64,000 nucleotides of DNA from Tridacna crocea (GCA_943736015.1 OX031061.1:16191290-16255289); one strand, 5' to 3'. Positions 31,999-43,179 are shown, counted from the stretch's first letter. Notes: generated from the sequence alone by a model not told the origin. Numbers and translations: made by a program.

Positions 31999-34075
31999 CC
32001 CTTTACCAAACAATCCCTGGTTTTTACGACCCTGAGATAGAAGCCTTTTAAAAACATTGTGGGAAAAGGAAAAAATGCTGGTAACCAGCATTTTCTCCTC
32101 TTTTATACGCCCGTCGAAGACAGGAAGTATTATGGGATCACCCGTGGCAAGCGGGCGGGCGGGCGGGCGGGCGGCGTCCAGTTCTTTGTCCGGAGCATAT
32201 CTCCAAAACTATTCTAGCTAGGGTTATGAAATTTCATGGGTGGATACATCTCATCGAGGGGGAGTGCAGTGCGCAGGAATCATAACTCTAGCTTGCTTAA
32301 TTTTTGAGTTATCGCCCTTTGTTGTTTTTCATACTTGAATTTTGTCCGGAACATATCTCCAAAACTATACTAGCTAGGGTTATGAAATTTTATGGGTGGA
32401 TAGATCTCATCGAGGGGGAGTGCAGTGCGCAGGATTCATAACTCTAGCTCGCTTAATTTTTTAGTTATTGCCCTTTGTTGTTTTTCATACTTGAATTTTG
32501 TCCGGAGCATATCTCCAAAACTATACTAGCTAGGCTTATGAAATTTTATGAGTGGATAGATCTTATCAAGGGGGAGTGCAGTGCGCAGGAATCATAACTC
32601 TATCTTGCTTAATTTTTGAGTTATTGCCCTTTGTTGTTTTTCATACTTCATTTTTGTCCGGAGCATATCTCCAAAACTATACTAGCTAGGGTTATGAAAT
32701 TTCATGGGTGGATAGATCTCACCGAGGGGGAGTGCAGTGTGCAGGAATCATAACTCATGCTTGCTTAATTTTTGAGTTATTGCCCTTTGTTGTTTTTCAT
32801 ACTTGAATTTTGTCCGGAGCATATCTCCAAAACTATACTAGCTAGGGTTATGAAATTTCATGGGTATATAGATCTCATCGAGGGGGAGTGCAGTGCGCAG
32901 GATTCATAACTCTAGCTCGCTTAATTTTTGAGTTATTGCCCTTTGTTGTTTTTCATACTTGAATTTTGTCCGGAGCATATCTCCAAAACTATACTAGCTA
33001 GGCTTATGAAATTTTATGAGTAGATAGATCTTATCAAGGGGGAGTGCAGTGCGCAGGAATCATAACTCTATCTTGCTTTATTTTTTAGTTATTGCCCTTT
33101 GTTGAATTTCATACTTCATTTTTGTCCGGAGCATATCTCCAAAACTATACTAGCTAGGGTTATGAAATTTCATGGGTGGATAGATCTCACCGAGGGGGAG
33201 TGCAGTGTGCAGGAATCATAACTCTTGCTTGCTTAATTTTTGAGTTATTGCCCTTTGTCGTTTTCCATACTTGAATTTTGTCCGGAGCATATCTCCAAAA
33301 CTACTAGCTAGGGTTATGAAATTTCATGGGTGGATACATCTCATCGAGGGGGAGTGCAGTGCCCAGGAATCATAACTCTAGCTTGCTTAATTTTTGAGTT
33401 ATTGCCCTTTGTTGTTTTTCATACTTGAATTTTGTCCGGAACATATCTCCAAAACTATACTAGCTAGGGTTATGAAATTTCATGGGTGGATAGATCTCAT
33501 CGAGGGGGAGTGCAGTGCGCAGGATTCATAACTCTAGCTCGCTTAATTTTTGAGTTATTGCCCTTTGTCGTTTTTCATAATTTAATTTCGTCCGGAGCAT
33601 ATCTCCAAAACTATACTAGCTAGGGTTATGAAATTTCATGGGTGGATAGATCTCACCGAGGGGGAGTGCAATGCACAGGAATCATAACTCTTGCTTGCTT
33701 AATTTTTGAGTTATTGCCCTTTGTCGTTTTTCATACTTGAATTTTGTCCGGAGCATATCTCCAAAATTATACTAGCTAGGGTTATGAAATTTCATAGGTG
33801 GATAGATCTCATCAAGGGGGAGTGCAGTGCACAGGAATCATAACTCTTGCTCGCTTTATTTTTGTTTTTCATACTTGAATTTTGTCCAGTGCATGCCCCA
33901 GCTTTACAACTTGGGGTAAGACGGGCGTATCTTGCGACAATTTGCCGCTCTTGTTCCACAATGTTTTCTACCCTTCACAAAACAAATTTCAAATTTTCAG
34001 TCACTTTCATTTTGTTGTCTGCAAATGCTTTCAATTTGGACCAGTCTAAAATGTTGTGGTTTGGTAATGGGTTAA
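31995..34075 (-). mobile_element. TTAA-hairpin MITE, variant A, split by a Helentron-like element
   Basis: The left part (31995-32104) has ttaaccctttaccaaacaat and the hairpin up to cattttctcctc. The right part (33956-34075) begins ccacaatgttttctaccc and ends gtttggtaatgggttaa. The element between them entered the T-tract of the hairpin's right arm. Confidence 0.8.
32105..33955 (+). mobile_element. Helentron-like element (family 5, 156-bp units)
   Basis: After TTTT: atacgcccgtcgaagac. Near the 3' end the inverse agacgggcgtat is followed by an imperfect hairpin gcgacaa/tttgccgc and CTCTTGTT. A (GGGC)n run lies at 32150-32173. About eleven nearly identical 156-bp units follow, with ttgtccggagcatatctcc, ctagctagggttatgaaat and agggggagtgcagtgcgca. 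Confidence 0.75.
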
Positions 34076-34284
34076 AACCAGGATTTCAATAATATTAACA
34101 TATGTATGAAACATTCTAACATTCTAAGTTGATACAAAATTTCACAGTCAACTCTGCAAAATAATAAACATGGCTTTAATCCATCATTTAGCTGAGTCTG
34201 AAACCTTGTGTCAACTTAAGATTTGAAAATTTGTTTCTTAAGTCTGATAATGCTAGGGAAAAGTGTCTGAAATAACAAAGTCAT

Positions 34285-34495
34285 ATAACCCTTTACCACA
34301 CAACTTTTAAACCAATCAGAATCAAAAGCTCAATGTGGCTCATATCAAATGCTTTTTCTTTGATTAGTGTAGAAAACACTGTGAGAAAAGGAGAAAATGT
34401 TGGCAACCAGTATTTTCTCCTTTTCCCACAATGTTTTTTTAAGAAGCTTTCTTTATCAGGGGCATTAAAAGTTGCCATTGTCTGGTAAAGGGTCA
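34285..34495 (+). mobile_element. TTAA-hairpin MITE, variant A
   Basis: ataaccctttaccacacaac to gtctggtaaagggtcaa, with core ggagaaaatgttggcaacc. Confidence 0.75.
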
Positions 34496-34554
34496 AAGTT
34501 GGAAAGTGGATCTAGTTGCTGACATGAGTAAAATAAGAGACTTAAGTTTTTTAG

Positions 34555-35040
34555 TTTCACTGGCCGAAGGCCAGCGGGCTTATGTCATGGCACGGTGTCC
34601 GTTGTGTGTTTGTCTGTCCATACGCAGTCACTTTAATTTAAACATTAATCAAGGGAATAACTGTAGTTATATAGCATAAAGTTTGTTACTATTTACCTCC
34701 CTTGATTATCGTACTGGAGTGCCACTTGATTGGTGCCAGATATTTAAGGTTTTCTGATAGAAAATATTCTGTTTTCAGAGAGTGAGAGAGAGTGATTCAT
34801 TTTAATATTAATAGTTATACTTACATGAGTGGAATTTTAATTTCAAAGTAAGAGTTCTGTTATTTAGGTTTTTTCCCAAGACCTTTACATTTTATGTCAA
34901 TGTATAAACCTGCCTGTATTGCCCGACAGTGTTCATTGGTTTCAAAAGCCCTCTTTTTCAGGGTTATGAACACTTCAATTTGTGTAGTAAAGGGTTAAAA
35001 AGCCAGTGGAGCGATACAGGGCCATCATAGCCCTCTTGTT
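34555..35040 (+). mobile_element. Helentron-like element (family 1), short copy without tandem units
   Basis: actggccgaaggccagcggg to agccagtggagcgatacagg, the hairpin agggccat/catagccct and CTCTTGTTTT. It matches the two ends of 6168-7824 but lacks the ~160-bp units. Confidence 0.7.
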
Positions 35041-35382
35041 TTGTGAAACCAGGCTTGGTTTGATATAGAAGGAACTGTCTCATTTTAAAATTATTTCCTA
35101 TATGGATTGAAGCTGATCTTATAAAAAGGTATTGTGAAGTCATTCAAATGTGCAAAAATATTTAGTCAGGTGCTATGGCTTGGTATAGACTTTATAAACA
35201 TGTTTTATTGCAAATGGAAGGCAAATTATGTATAGCCCAGTGTAGAAAAATAAATTAAAGAATTGAAAACATTTAACATATTTTTGAAATTTCCAAGGTT
35301 GTTTGAATGTTATACACCTCATTTCATTTACAAACATTTTATACATTTAGTACAAAAAGTGCTTTGACAATAGATTTTTAGC
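35041..35382. other. No feature recognised
   Basis: AT-rich intergenic sequence. Confidence 0.4.
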
Positions 35383-35460
35383 TCATCTGGCTTAACGCCA
35401 TTGGGCTTATGTTTAAAGTCCTGTGTTTATCATTTGTGTCTGCACATCTCTCTCTCTGTA
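35383..35460 (+). mobile_element. Helentron-like 5' end fragment
   Basis: tttttagctcatctggctta and ccattgggcttatgt resemble the 5' end of family 1. The 3' end was not found. Confidence 0.4.
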
Positions 35461-35519
35461 AACTTTAATTTCAAGTGATTTCATCTCTAATGCTCTAATG
35501 CTTTTTTGATGATCTACAG

Positions 35520-35685
35520 TATAGAAAAAATCTTTGGACTGTAGTAAATTGAAAGCAGTTAGGTTCAAACATTGGTATCTGTCTCTGATAGGGTAGAAAA
35601 CATTAAGGGAATAGGAGAAAGTGCTGGTAGCAGAGGCTTTCTTATTCACAGTCATTAAATTTGGGATTGTGGTGAAGGGTTGATG
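35520..35685 (+). mobile_element. Decayed MITE
   Basis: ggactgtagtaaattgaaagc, gggtagaaaacattaagg and ggagaaagtgctggtagca remain. Confidence 0.4.
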
Positions 35686-35746
35686 AATTTCAACCAAATG
35701 TCACAGAATTAACTCTACAATGATCCTCTTAGAAATGTTTTAAGTG

Positions 35747-35888
35747 TTTACCAAACGACAAAACTTTGAACTAATGTGAAAGCATTTGCAGACCAGAAAA
35801 TAAATGGGAATCAAAAATTTGAATTCAATTTTGGAAGGATAGAAAACATCAGGGTCATTGAAAGTCGGGATTGTGTGGTAAAGAGTTA
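35747..35888 (+). mobile_element. TTAA-hairpin MITE lacking its hairpin
   Basis: gtttaccaaacgacaaaact to gtgtggtaaagagttaa. The sequence jumps from ggatagaaaacat to cagggtcattgaaagtcgg, so the whole palindrome is absent. Confidence 0.7.
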
Positions 35889-36045
35889 AAAGTTATTCCA
35901 GGAAGAATTTTGGCTGCCATGACAACAAACTTGTTGGGGAAAAATATTAAGATTTTCCCATATATATTTTAAAGAAATTATGCAGTGATCCTTGACTAAT
36001 TGGTTTAAGGCTTTTTGATAGTTACATAGTCAAAATGGATGGCAT

Positions 36046-36253
36046 TTACCCTATTAAAACAATCTCTGTTTCTTAGGATGCTGAGAGAGAAGCATTTGAA
36101 AACAATCTGGGAAAATGAGAAAACGGTGGTAACCAGCAATTTCTCCTATTTCCACAATGTTTTCTACCCTTACAACAACAAATTTCAATTTATCAATCAC
36201 ATTTACTTTGCCATCTGCAAATGCTTTTGATTTGGACTGGTCTAAAAGTTAAA
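36046..36253 (-). mobile_element. TTAA-hairpin MITE, variant A, eroded
   Basis: ttaccctattaaaacaatc to tggactggtctaaaagttaa, with a mismatched hairpin gagaaaacggtggtaacc. Confidence 0.6.
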
Positions 36254-36274
36254 AAACGTTTTTTTGGACTGGTC

Positions 36275-36503
36275 TTAACCCATTACCACACAATCCCTAC
36301 TTTTGACGCCTTTGAGAAAGAAGCCTTAAGAAAACATTGTGGGAAAAGGAGAAAATGCTGGTAACCACCATTTTCTCCTTTTCCCACAATGTTTTCTACC
36401 CTTCACAAGACAAATTTCAAATTTTCAGTCACTTTTATTATGTCATCTGCAAATGCTTTCAATTTGAACCAGTCTAAAATATTATCGTTTGGTAATGGGT
36501 TAA
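36275..36503 (-). mobile_element. TTAA-hairpin MITE, variant A
   Basis: ttaacccattaccacacaat to cgtttggtaatgggttaa. The right two-thirds are repeated in the adjacent tandem duplication. Confidence 0.85.
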
Positions 36504-36812
36504 GTTTTGGCGTTTGGTAACGAGTTAAGGGGTCATTTTCAGTGTTAGCCAGTGTGCAATACAGGGACTTTAGAAAACATTGTGGGAAAAGGAGAAAATG
36601 CTGGTAACCAGCATTTTCTCCTTTTCCCACAATGTTTTCTACCCTACACAAGACAAATTTCAAATTTTCAGTCACTTTTATTATGTTGTTTGCAAATGCT
36701 TTCAATTTGAACCAGTCTAAGATATTATCGTTTGGTAATGGGTTAAGTTTTGTCGTTTGGTAACGAGTTAAGGGGTCATTTTCAGTGTTAGCCAGTGTGC
36801 AATACAGGGCCG
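36504..36812. repeat. ~243-bp tandem duplication including a partial MITE
   Basis: taagttttg.cgtttggtaac and aggggtcattttcagtgtt occur at 36501-36565 and again at 36744-36808. Between them is a MITE copy missing its first end (from ctttagaaaacattgtggg). Confidence 0.75.
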
Positions 36813-36979
36813 TTATGACCCTTTTATGATAAACAGGGATTGTTTGGTAAAGGATTGATGTTCTGTCTGAAAGTGCATTCCGTTTGGAAAAATCCAGATT
36901 TTGTTGGGTGGTGTTAAGAGCCTTTCATTGTCTTTTTATGTTTTTGGAAAAAAATAATTATTTAAAGAATCGCATTTTA

Positions 36980-37090
36980 TTTCTTACCTTTTATCACACA
37001 ATCCGAATTTTAAAGGACCCTGAAAAGAAAGCTTTTGAAAAGGAGAAAATGCTGGTTACCAACATTTTCTCTGTTTCAAACACTTTGCTC
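36980..37090 (-). mobile_element. TTAA-hairpin MITE, truncated
   Basis: ttaccttttatcacacaatc and a short hairpin ggagaaaatgctggttacc; the right end is missing. Confidence 0.55.
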
Positions 37091-37095
37091 TTTTT

Positions 37096-37325
37096 TTAAC
37101 TCTTCACCACACAATCCCGATTTTTAACGACCCCTGCGGAAGAGGCCATTTGAAAACATTAAGGGAAAAGGAGAAAATGCTGGTAACCAGCATTTTCCCC
37201 TTTTCCCACAATGTTTTCTTACCTATCAAAGACCAGTACCGTTACCGGACACACGTTTGAATTGTCATATGCAAATGCTTTCAATTTGGACAAGTTTTCA
37301 TTTTCATTGTGTGGTAAAGAGTTAA
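37096..37325 (-). mobile_element. TTAA-hairpin MITE, variant A
   Basis: ttaactcttcaccacacaat to gtgtggtaaagagttaa, with a nearly perfect hairpin at 37160-37215. Confidence 0.8.
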
Positions 37326-37329
37326 GCTA

Positions 37330-37392
37330 TGTTATTTTGTCGTCTGCAAACGCTTTCAATTATGGCAATCCTAATTTTTTCCCATAAGTAAA
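37330..37392 (-). mobile_element. MITE end fragment
   Basis: attttgtcgtctgcaaacgc and ttcaattatggcaatcct only. Confidence 0.45.
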
Positions 37393-38058
37393 AAATATTA
37401 AATAAAGCTGTAGGAAGTATCAATTCAGACCTCGGAAGGGTTTATCTCAAATCACAAGAATTGGTGATAAGAAGAGACAAGGCAATAAGTAGAAACCAAG
37501 TGAATACCATGTAAACCTGTCCCGAAGGAGTCACTTTTACATCGTCAAGATATCTGTATTTTTAGCTTGGCTGTTTTTGAAGAAAACATCCAAGTTGTAG
37601 TCATAGTATTGTCATTTGAAAACCGAGAAATTTTATGATACCATGTCTTTTATAACTGAAGATAGTTACTTCAAAGAAGTTCTTGACTGTCTAAAGGGGA
37701 ACCTATACAAAAAGGGTAGGTAAATAAATGTCAAATATTTTTGACATGGTTATGTCCCTTTTTTGACTTTGAATTTTTACTGATAATCAAACAAAAGCAA
37801 CCGGGCATTGTTACCCCCATGCAGTGCTCTTGTTTTGCTTTAACAACTAGGTTTTCTACCCTACCAAAAAGAAATTTTGAATTTTTGTACCACATGTATT
37901 TGGAGTTAATCTTAAAATCACAAGTAAATGCAATATAGAGAAACCTATTAAATGCCAAGTATAAGTGTGTCCCAAAACTGTCATTTTTACATTGTCAAAA
38001 GAACTGAGTGAGTCATGCTTTGTGAAAAAGGGAGATCACTGCATCTACAAAAAGATTC
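37393..38058. other. Mostly unannotated; possible Helentron 3' end at 37740-37836
   Basis: tttgacatggttatgtccctt to ccatgcagtgctcttgtttt resembles the 3' ends of Helentron-like families. No partner 5' end was seen. Confidence 0.35.
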
Positions 38059-38059
38059 T

Positions 38060-38100
38060 GCTCAGGTCAGCCTGCGCAGTTCGCGCAGGCTGACCTGAGC
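38060..38100. repeat. GCGCAGGCTGAC hairpin
   Basis: Perfect 18-bp arms (gctcaggtcagcctgcgc and inverse) around a 5-base loop, followed by ctttttgctttc as at 31503 and 48130. Confidence 0.8.
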
Positions 38101-38149
38101 CAAATCTTTTTGCTTTCGATCAATTTTCATTATGTTAAACGACCAGTTA

Positions 38150-38844
38150 ACCTTCTGAGTCAGTAGATAGTTGGACAAAATGCATTTCATGTAATAAGTT
38201 GCATGGTATCATTCATCACAGAGATGCATTAAGCTGCCTTTTTGCATGACTATTACACAACTGCACTGTTTCTTTTTTTCTCCAGATTCTATAAATATGG
38301 TGTTCATGACGTAAATATACTGATAGGAAACCCCCTTTTTTAATCTATGTTGTTGCTCAAACCAAAATATCTTGTATTGTCGATACAGTTTCCTGTATAC
38401 CATCTCTCTCAATAGTAGCTTTGAATAAATCATGTTAGTTGTTATCTGTGTCTTTGGTTGTGTCTTTACCGTTCCCATGTCCAGTAGGTCAATTTTGGTT
38501 TATATATCTGTTGCTGCCAGTTGCTCATACGGTTGACAACCCACCCACCCCTAGAAAACTGTTAGTTTGTTATTGGGGATAGTGCAGAATAAAGGACGAA
38601 ACCCATCCTAAGCTATGTCTAATTCTTTAACGTGCTCAGTGTGTAGCACCGTCTTACGTATCTTTGGTGTAATGTTTCATCCGAAAGACCAGAATTATAA
38701 GTAATATTAGGTTGTCATCTATGAGGATCGAACCATCAAACTCCAGACGCTCGAGATTGGATGTTCACAAGTGTCGTGCTCATGCATCTAAGTTATTGGT
38801 GCTGGTCAGTTCTTGTCAAGAAATAGATAAGAGAGTCTGACTCG
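38150..38844. other. No feature recognised
   Basis: Intergenic sequence without an element or exon I can identify. Confidence 0.4.
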
Positions 38845-39035
38845 CTCTTTATCAAACAATCACAGCTTTTAGCAACCCTGCATAAGAAAGCTTTTGAAAA
38901 GATTGCGAGGAAAATGTTGGATACCTGCATTTCGATCTTTTCCTACAATATTTTCAACTCTTTCAAAAATGTATCCAGTCCCTCAAGCTATCTTTGAAAT
39001 GTCACCTTCAAATACACGTACTTTCAATTTTAGCA
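38845..39035 (-). mobile_element. Decayed MITE
   Basis: ctctttatcaaacaatcaca, a short mismatched hairpin and caaatacacgtactttcaat. Confidence 0.4.
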
Positions 39036-39419
39036 CCTTTAGGACTTTGAATCTCCAATGATCTATCGCGGAAGACTACATTTTTCCTTGGTTAATGATT
39101 GAACACTTTAGAAAGCATATTAGTGTATCATCTGTAAATATAACGGAATGCTGAAATTTTTCATTAACACTTACTATAGATAGTAAAGTAGCAGCTTCCA
39201 CTATGTGGTATATAGAGACTACGTGTGATATGGAGGTAGTTGCCAGTGTTCTATTTGTAGTAATGGTGCCTGATGATGAAAAACGGTATCCCGTGGTAGA
39301 CCAATGCAGTTTCAATGGCCTCTGCTTCTAGTTAAAAGCTAAACCCATGACAGAAATAGTCTGAAAGCAGCGTTACACACCATTAGATCAATCATTTACT
39401 CGAAACTTTTTCAAGGTCT

Positions 39420-40170
39420 GGGGATAAAGTATACTGATCATTCTAACATGACCCTTGAATTCGGCTCTATATGTACTCAGTGCAAGGAAAGCATGGTAAA
39501 ATCTGCGACATTCCATGCAGAGTGACGTCATTCTGTATAAGTAAGTTAGTGAGTTATTCAATGGAACACAATCTCCATCCATGTTTTTACTCTTAGGATG
39601 AACTTGTTTTCCTTTCATAAAGAACTGATCATGTTAGAATCGACATAATCTTCTTTCTATCGTGGTTTATCGCTCATTCTAACATGACACGCGACTTTGG
39701 CTCTATAAACATAGTGCAAGGAAAACGTGGTAAAATCTTCGACAAACCATGTAGAGTGACGTCATTCAATGAGTGAGTTATTCAATGGAACATAATCTTC
39801 ATCCGCGTTTCTACTCTTAGTTTGAACTCGTTTTCCTTTCATTAAGAATTGGCCATGTTAGAATCGAAATAATCTTCTTTCTATCGTGGTATATCGTTCA
39901 ATAAACCACGTTGTGAGTTATGAGGCGCAATGAATAACCCACTCGGGCTATCGCCCTCGTGGATTATTTATTGTGGCTCATAACTCACAACTGTGGTTTA
40001 CTGTACGATATACCACGACAGAAAGAAGATTATTTCTTAAATAAACCACAGTTGTCAGTTATAAGGCACAATGAATAAACCACTCGGGATATCGCCCTTG
40101 TGGATTATTTATTGTGCCTCATGATACATTATACAACTGTAGTTTTTTCAACGATAAACCACGATAGAAA
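39420..40170. mobile_element. Palindromic dispersed repeat (family P), two overlapping copies
   Basis: A partial copy (39420-39625) is followed by a fuller one (39620-40170). The fuller copy carries attctaacatgacacgcgac, gtgcaaggaaaacgtggta, the intact site ggaacataatcttcatcc, and a palindrome of tgagttatgaggcgcaatga and inverse around cactcgggctatcgccctcg. It supplies the empty site for the mariner insertion at 16044. Confidence 0.65.
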
Positions 40171-40192
40171 AGATTATTTGTTAATTTTCATG

Positions 40193-40330
40193 TTTTAATC
40201 CATAACCTCACAATCCCATCTTTTAACGTCACCAAATAAGAAGGTTTTGAAAATATTGGAAAACAAGAAAATGGTGACAACCATCATTTTCTCCTTGTTC
40301 AACACTATTTTCGAGCTTGTGAATAACACG
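40193..40330 (-). mobile_element. Decayed MITE
   Basis: ttaatccataacctcacaat and the hairpin caagaaaatggtgacaacc; the right end is lost. Confidence 0.45.
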
Positions 40331-40507
40331 TCCCGTTACTGTAGCCACGTGATTTGTAGCATGATAAGTTTTTAAATCTGGCCAAATGTTAAAGTTTGTA
40401 GTCTATTGAAATTCTTATTCGATTTCATCCTTAACCCACCAAATAAGTAAAATGAATTTTTTCAGCCGATAGTGTAGACCAAATGTTGCTATTTCAAAAT
40501 TGATTGT

Positions 40508-40736
40508 TTAATCCTTTACCCCATAAGGCATTTCTATTGTATCTCTAATTGACCGTAAATAACAGCAAGGATGAAGCCGTTTCTTATGTGTATATGGCAC
40601 GTTTTGATAGCATAGAAAACATTGTGACAAAAGACGAAATTACTCGTCACGAGCAATTTCACCTTTAGTCACAATTTTTTCTAAAGGCTCCTACAACCAA
40701 TGCTTAGAAATGAGTATCTACGGAGTAAAGGGTTAA
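40508..40736 (+). mobile_element. TTAA-hairpin MITE, variant C
   Basis: ttaatcctttaccccataa to acggagtaaagggttaa, with the hairpin around acgaaattactcgtcacg. Confidence 0.8.
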
Positions 40737-40754
40737 GGAAAAATCTCCCAATCG

Positions 40755-40819
40755 GATAGTGTAGATCTAAGATCAGACTGCACGTTCTGTGCAGTCTGAT
40801 CTTAGATCTTCACTGTCCG
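40755..40819. repeat. Hairpin with 30-bp arms
   Basis: gatctaagatcagactgcac pairs with gtgcagtctgatcttagatc; arms of 30 bp with two mismatches around gttct. Its actgcac core is related to the 31453 hairpin. Confidence 0.75.
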
Positions 40820-41264
40820 CAAAAGGTCTTCTAGCTGCACTTAGCAGCCCAAGATTTAGAGAAAACGGCAATTAGAAAGAGAAAACAATAACGTGTTGAG
40901 TTCCATTGTTCATGTGTACCCGCTTTGATAATTCACTAAAGTCTAACAAAAGCTCAGTGCATTTTTTCGCCGTTGAAATTTTGTCATTAAATACTGTTAC
41001 ATGTATTATCATATTTAGAGTCACCCGGTGCGAAATTTGCCTTTGAGAAGTATTCATGAGTGGGAACGAAACTGTTTGGAATGGACTAAGAAATGAATGT
41101 TTACGAGTTTAATGGGCGGTAACGGATTTGTCGGCAATATAAGTATCTATAGACAGTTTTTACAAAGATCGTTTTAGATAATATTCGCATCGAATTCATT
41201 CTCTTTCATTGTATCATTGGACCCGGTTTCATACTTTATGATATACCAATCTTAACATTTTTTT

Positions 41265-41344
41265 TTCTTTCATATTCAATTTGTCGTCTGCAAATGCTTT
41301 CAATTTGGACATGTCTAAACTTTTGTCGTCTGGTAAAGATTTAA
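41265..41344 (-). mobile_element. MITE end fragment upstream of the B-box gene
   Basis: aatttgtcgtctgcaaatgc to gtctggtaaagatttaa. It lies 120 bp before the ATG, so it may overlap the promoter or 5' UTR. Confidence 0.6.
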
Positions 41345-41466
41345 AGTGTAGATGGGCATTCCCAGTGGAACATATTTGACAATATCTAAATAGATTTACC
41401 TGGAATCTGCTTCACAATGTTTTATGAAGTTTTTCACGTGTAAGCGGGCTAAACAACAATTTTGCT

Positions 41467-41993
41467 ATGGCAACTAAGAAAGCAGTTACTAACAAGATAA
41501 ACACGCCGACAGATACCTCAGGAGAAAGTGACAAACTTAATACTGATGTGATCAATATTGATGACAAAAGACCAAGTTTTGACATCAACAATATGAACGA
41601 CATTATTGTGAATGGAACGAACGATCTGATCTGTGCAAAATGCTTTATAAACGGAGCTCAAAAGGGAGCTGTAGGGATCTGCAAAGATTGTAAATATTAC
41701 ATGTGCGGAACATGTACACTAGAGCATCACAGTAACCCGGACTACAAGAAACACAAATATGCTTTCTTCTACTGCGACAAACAGTTTCACGCAAACCAGT
41801 TACAGCGAGCCAACTCGTTCTGTTTAGACTGTGGACATTATCTGTGCAAAAAATGCGCTATAGACCACGGTGGATTCTGGCAGTACCGGCATCATACTCT
41901 GATTGGTGGTCGACATGTTGATATACCAGAGGAACTGAATAAAATTGATGCTGGACTTAGAAGAAGTCATACATTTACCTGTGGTGCACAAAG
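41467..41993 (+). CDS. B-box zinc finger / beta-propeller protein, exon 1
   Basis: Starts at ATG 41467; 527 nt, left at phase 2 before gtatgt. Residues 1-50 are polar and disordered. A first B-box-like finger has C56, C59, C72, C75, C80, C83, H87/H88 and H96. A second has C119, C122, C127, C130, D133/H134 and H142/H143 (CLDCGHYLCKKCAIDH). B-box fingers bind zinc and mediate oligomerisation in TRIM proteins. There is no RING finger before them, so the protein probably lacks the usual TRIM E3 catalytic domain. Exon 2 joins with the codon split AG/C (Ser), giving a 556-residue protein. TRIM-like B-box/NHL genes are strongly expanded in bivalves, and innate immune roles are proposed there; a role here is inference. 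Confidence 0.88.
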
Positions 41994-42173
41994 GTATGTT
42001 GGTTCTTGTTCTTAGTTCATTATGCTTTGGATGTCTATGGCAAACAAATTGCCATTCGTGAATGGCGTGGATTACCATCAGACTGCACAAATAACTTACA
42101 GTTTGATGTTGGATCGACACCATCTATTATCGTTTACTTAGATATAGCCATATGGACATTGATTTGCAGAACT

Positions 42174-42401
42174 TTAACCGTCTTCTAAATGGCAAATTTT
42201 GGATCAGACCAAATTGAAAGCATTTTTCAGATGACAAATTAACAGTTGCTAAAAAGATGATTTTTCTATATGGTAGGGTAGAAAACATTGTGGGAAAAGG
42301 AGAAAATGATGGTGACCGGCATTTTCTCCTTTTCCCACAATGCTTCCAAAAGGCTTCTATTCCTGACTCGTAAAAACAGGGATTGTTTGGGAAAGAGTTA
42401 A
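42174..42401 (+). mobile_element. TTAA-hairpin MITE, variant A (B-box gene intron)
   Basis: ttaaccgtcttctaaatggc to gtttgggaaagagttaa, with core ggagaaaatgatggtgacc. Confidence 0.8.
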
Positions 42402-42574
42402 TCTAAAATAAATCTGTGAAGTCATTTGTAGAATTGAAAGTAAATATCGCAAAGGAAGATATACTCTGTGTACAATTTCTCTTTTGATCAAATGTGATAA
42501 AATTGTTTTCTCGTTTGGACACTATATTATCCTATTTTCTGATGTGTAAAAACCAGAGTAAAGCAATTAACAAT

Positions 42575-42803
42575 TTAACCCTTTCCCAAACAATCCCAGG
42601 TTTTTACGGGTCAGGAATAGAAGCCTTTTGAAAACATTGTAGGAAAAGGAGAAAATGCTGGTAACCAGCATTTTCTCCTTTTCCCACAATGTTTTCTATC
42701 CTATCATATAGAAAAATCATCTTTTTAGCAACTGTTAATTTGTCATCTGCAAAATGCTTTCAATTTGGTCTGGTCCAAAATTTGCCGTTTGGGAAAAGGT
42801 TAA
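42575..42803 (-). mobile_element. TTAA-hairpin MITE, variant A (B-box gene intron)
   Basis: ttaaccctttcccaaacaat to cgtttgggaaaaggttaa, with a nearly perfect hairpin. Confidence 0.85.
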
Positions 42804-42969
42804 AAGCAAATGTGCTGTAAGATGTATTTGAATGAATTGATTTTCATGAAAAAACATTTAAAGGCAACATATCTATTTATAGTCTGAATATTATATATTG
42901 CATAAAGACAACTCTAAAAACCCACAATGTTTTCGTCACTCCCAAAGACAAATCTTATTACTTTAGCCT

Positions 42970-43159
42970 CATATTACATTTCACCAAAATACCCCGAATT
43001 TCAACGACCTCGAAGAAATGGTAAAAGGCAATCTGAAATCATTATATATGATTCACTATACCTCGACGATTAAGAGATTGAAACATACGATTTATTTGTC
43101 GTCTGCAAATAGTTTCATTGTGGACAAGTCTAAAATATTTTCGTTTGGTTAAGATTTAA
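42970..43159 (-). mobile_element. Decayed MITE ending 20 bp before a splice acceptor
   Basis: tttcaccaaaataccccgaa, no palindrome left, then tttgtcgtctgcaaatagt and cgtttggttaagatttaa. Confidence 0.55.
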
Positions 43160-43179
43160 GGTTTTGATCCCTATTTCAG

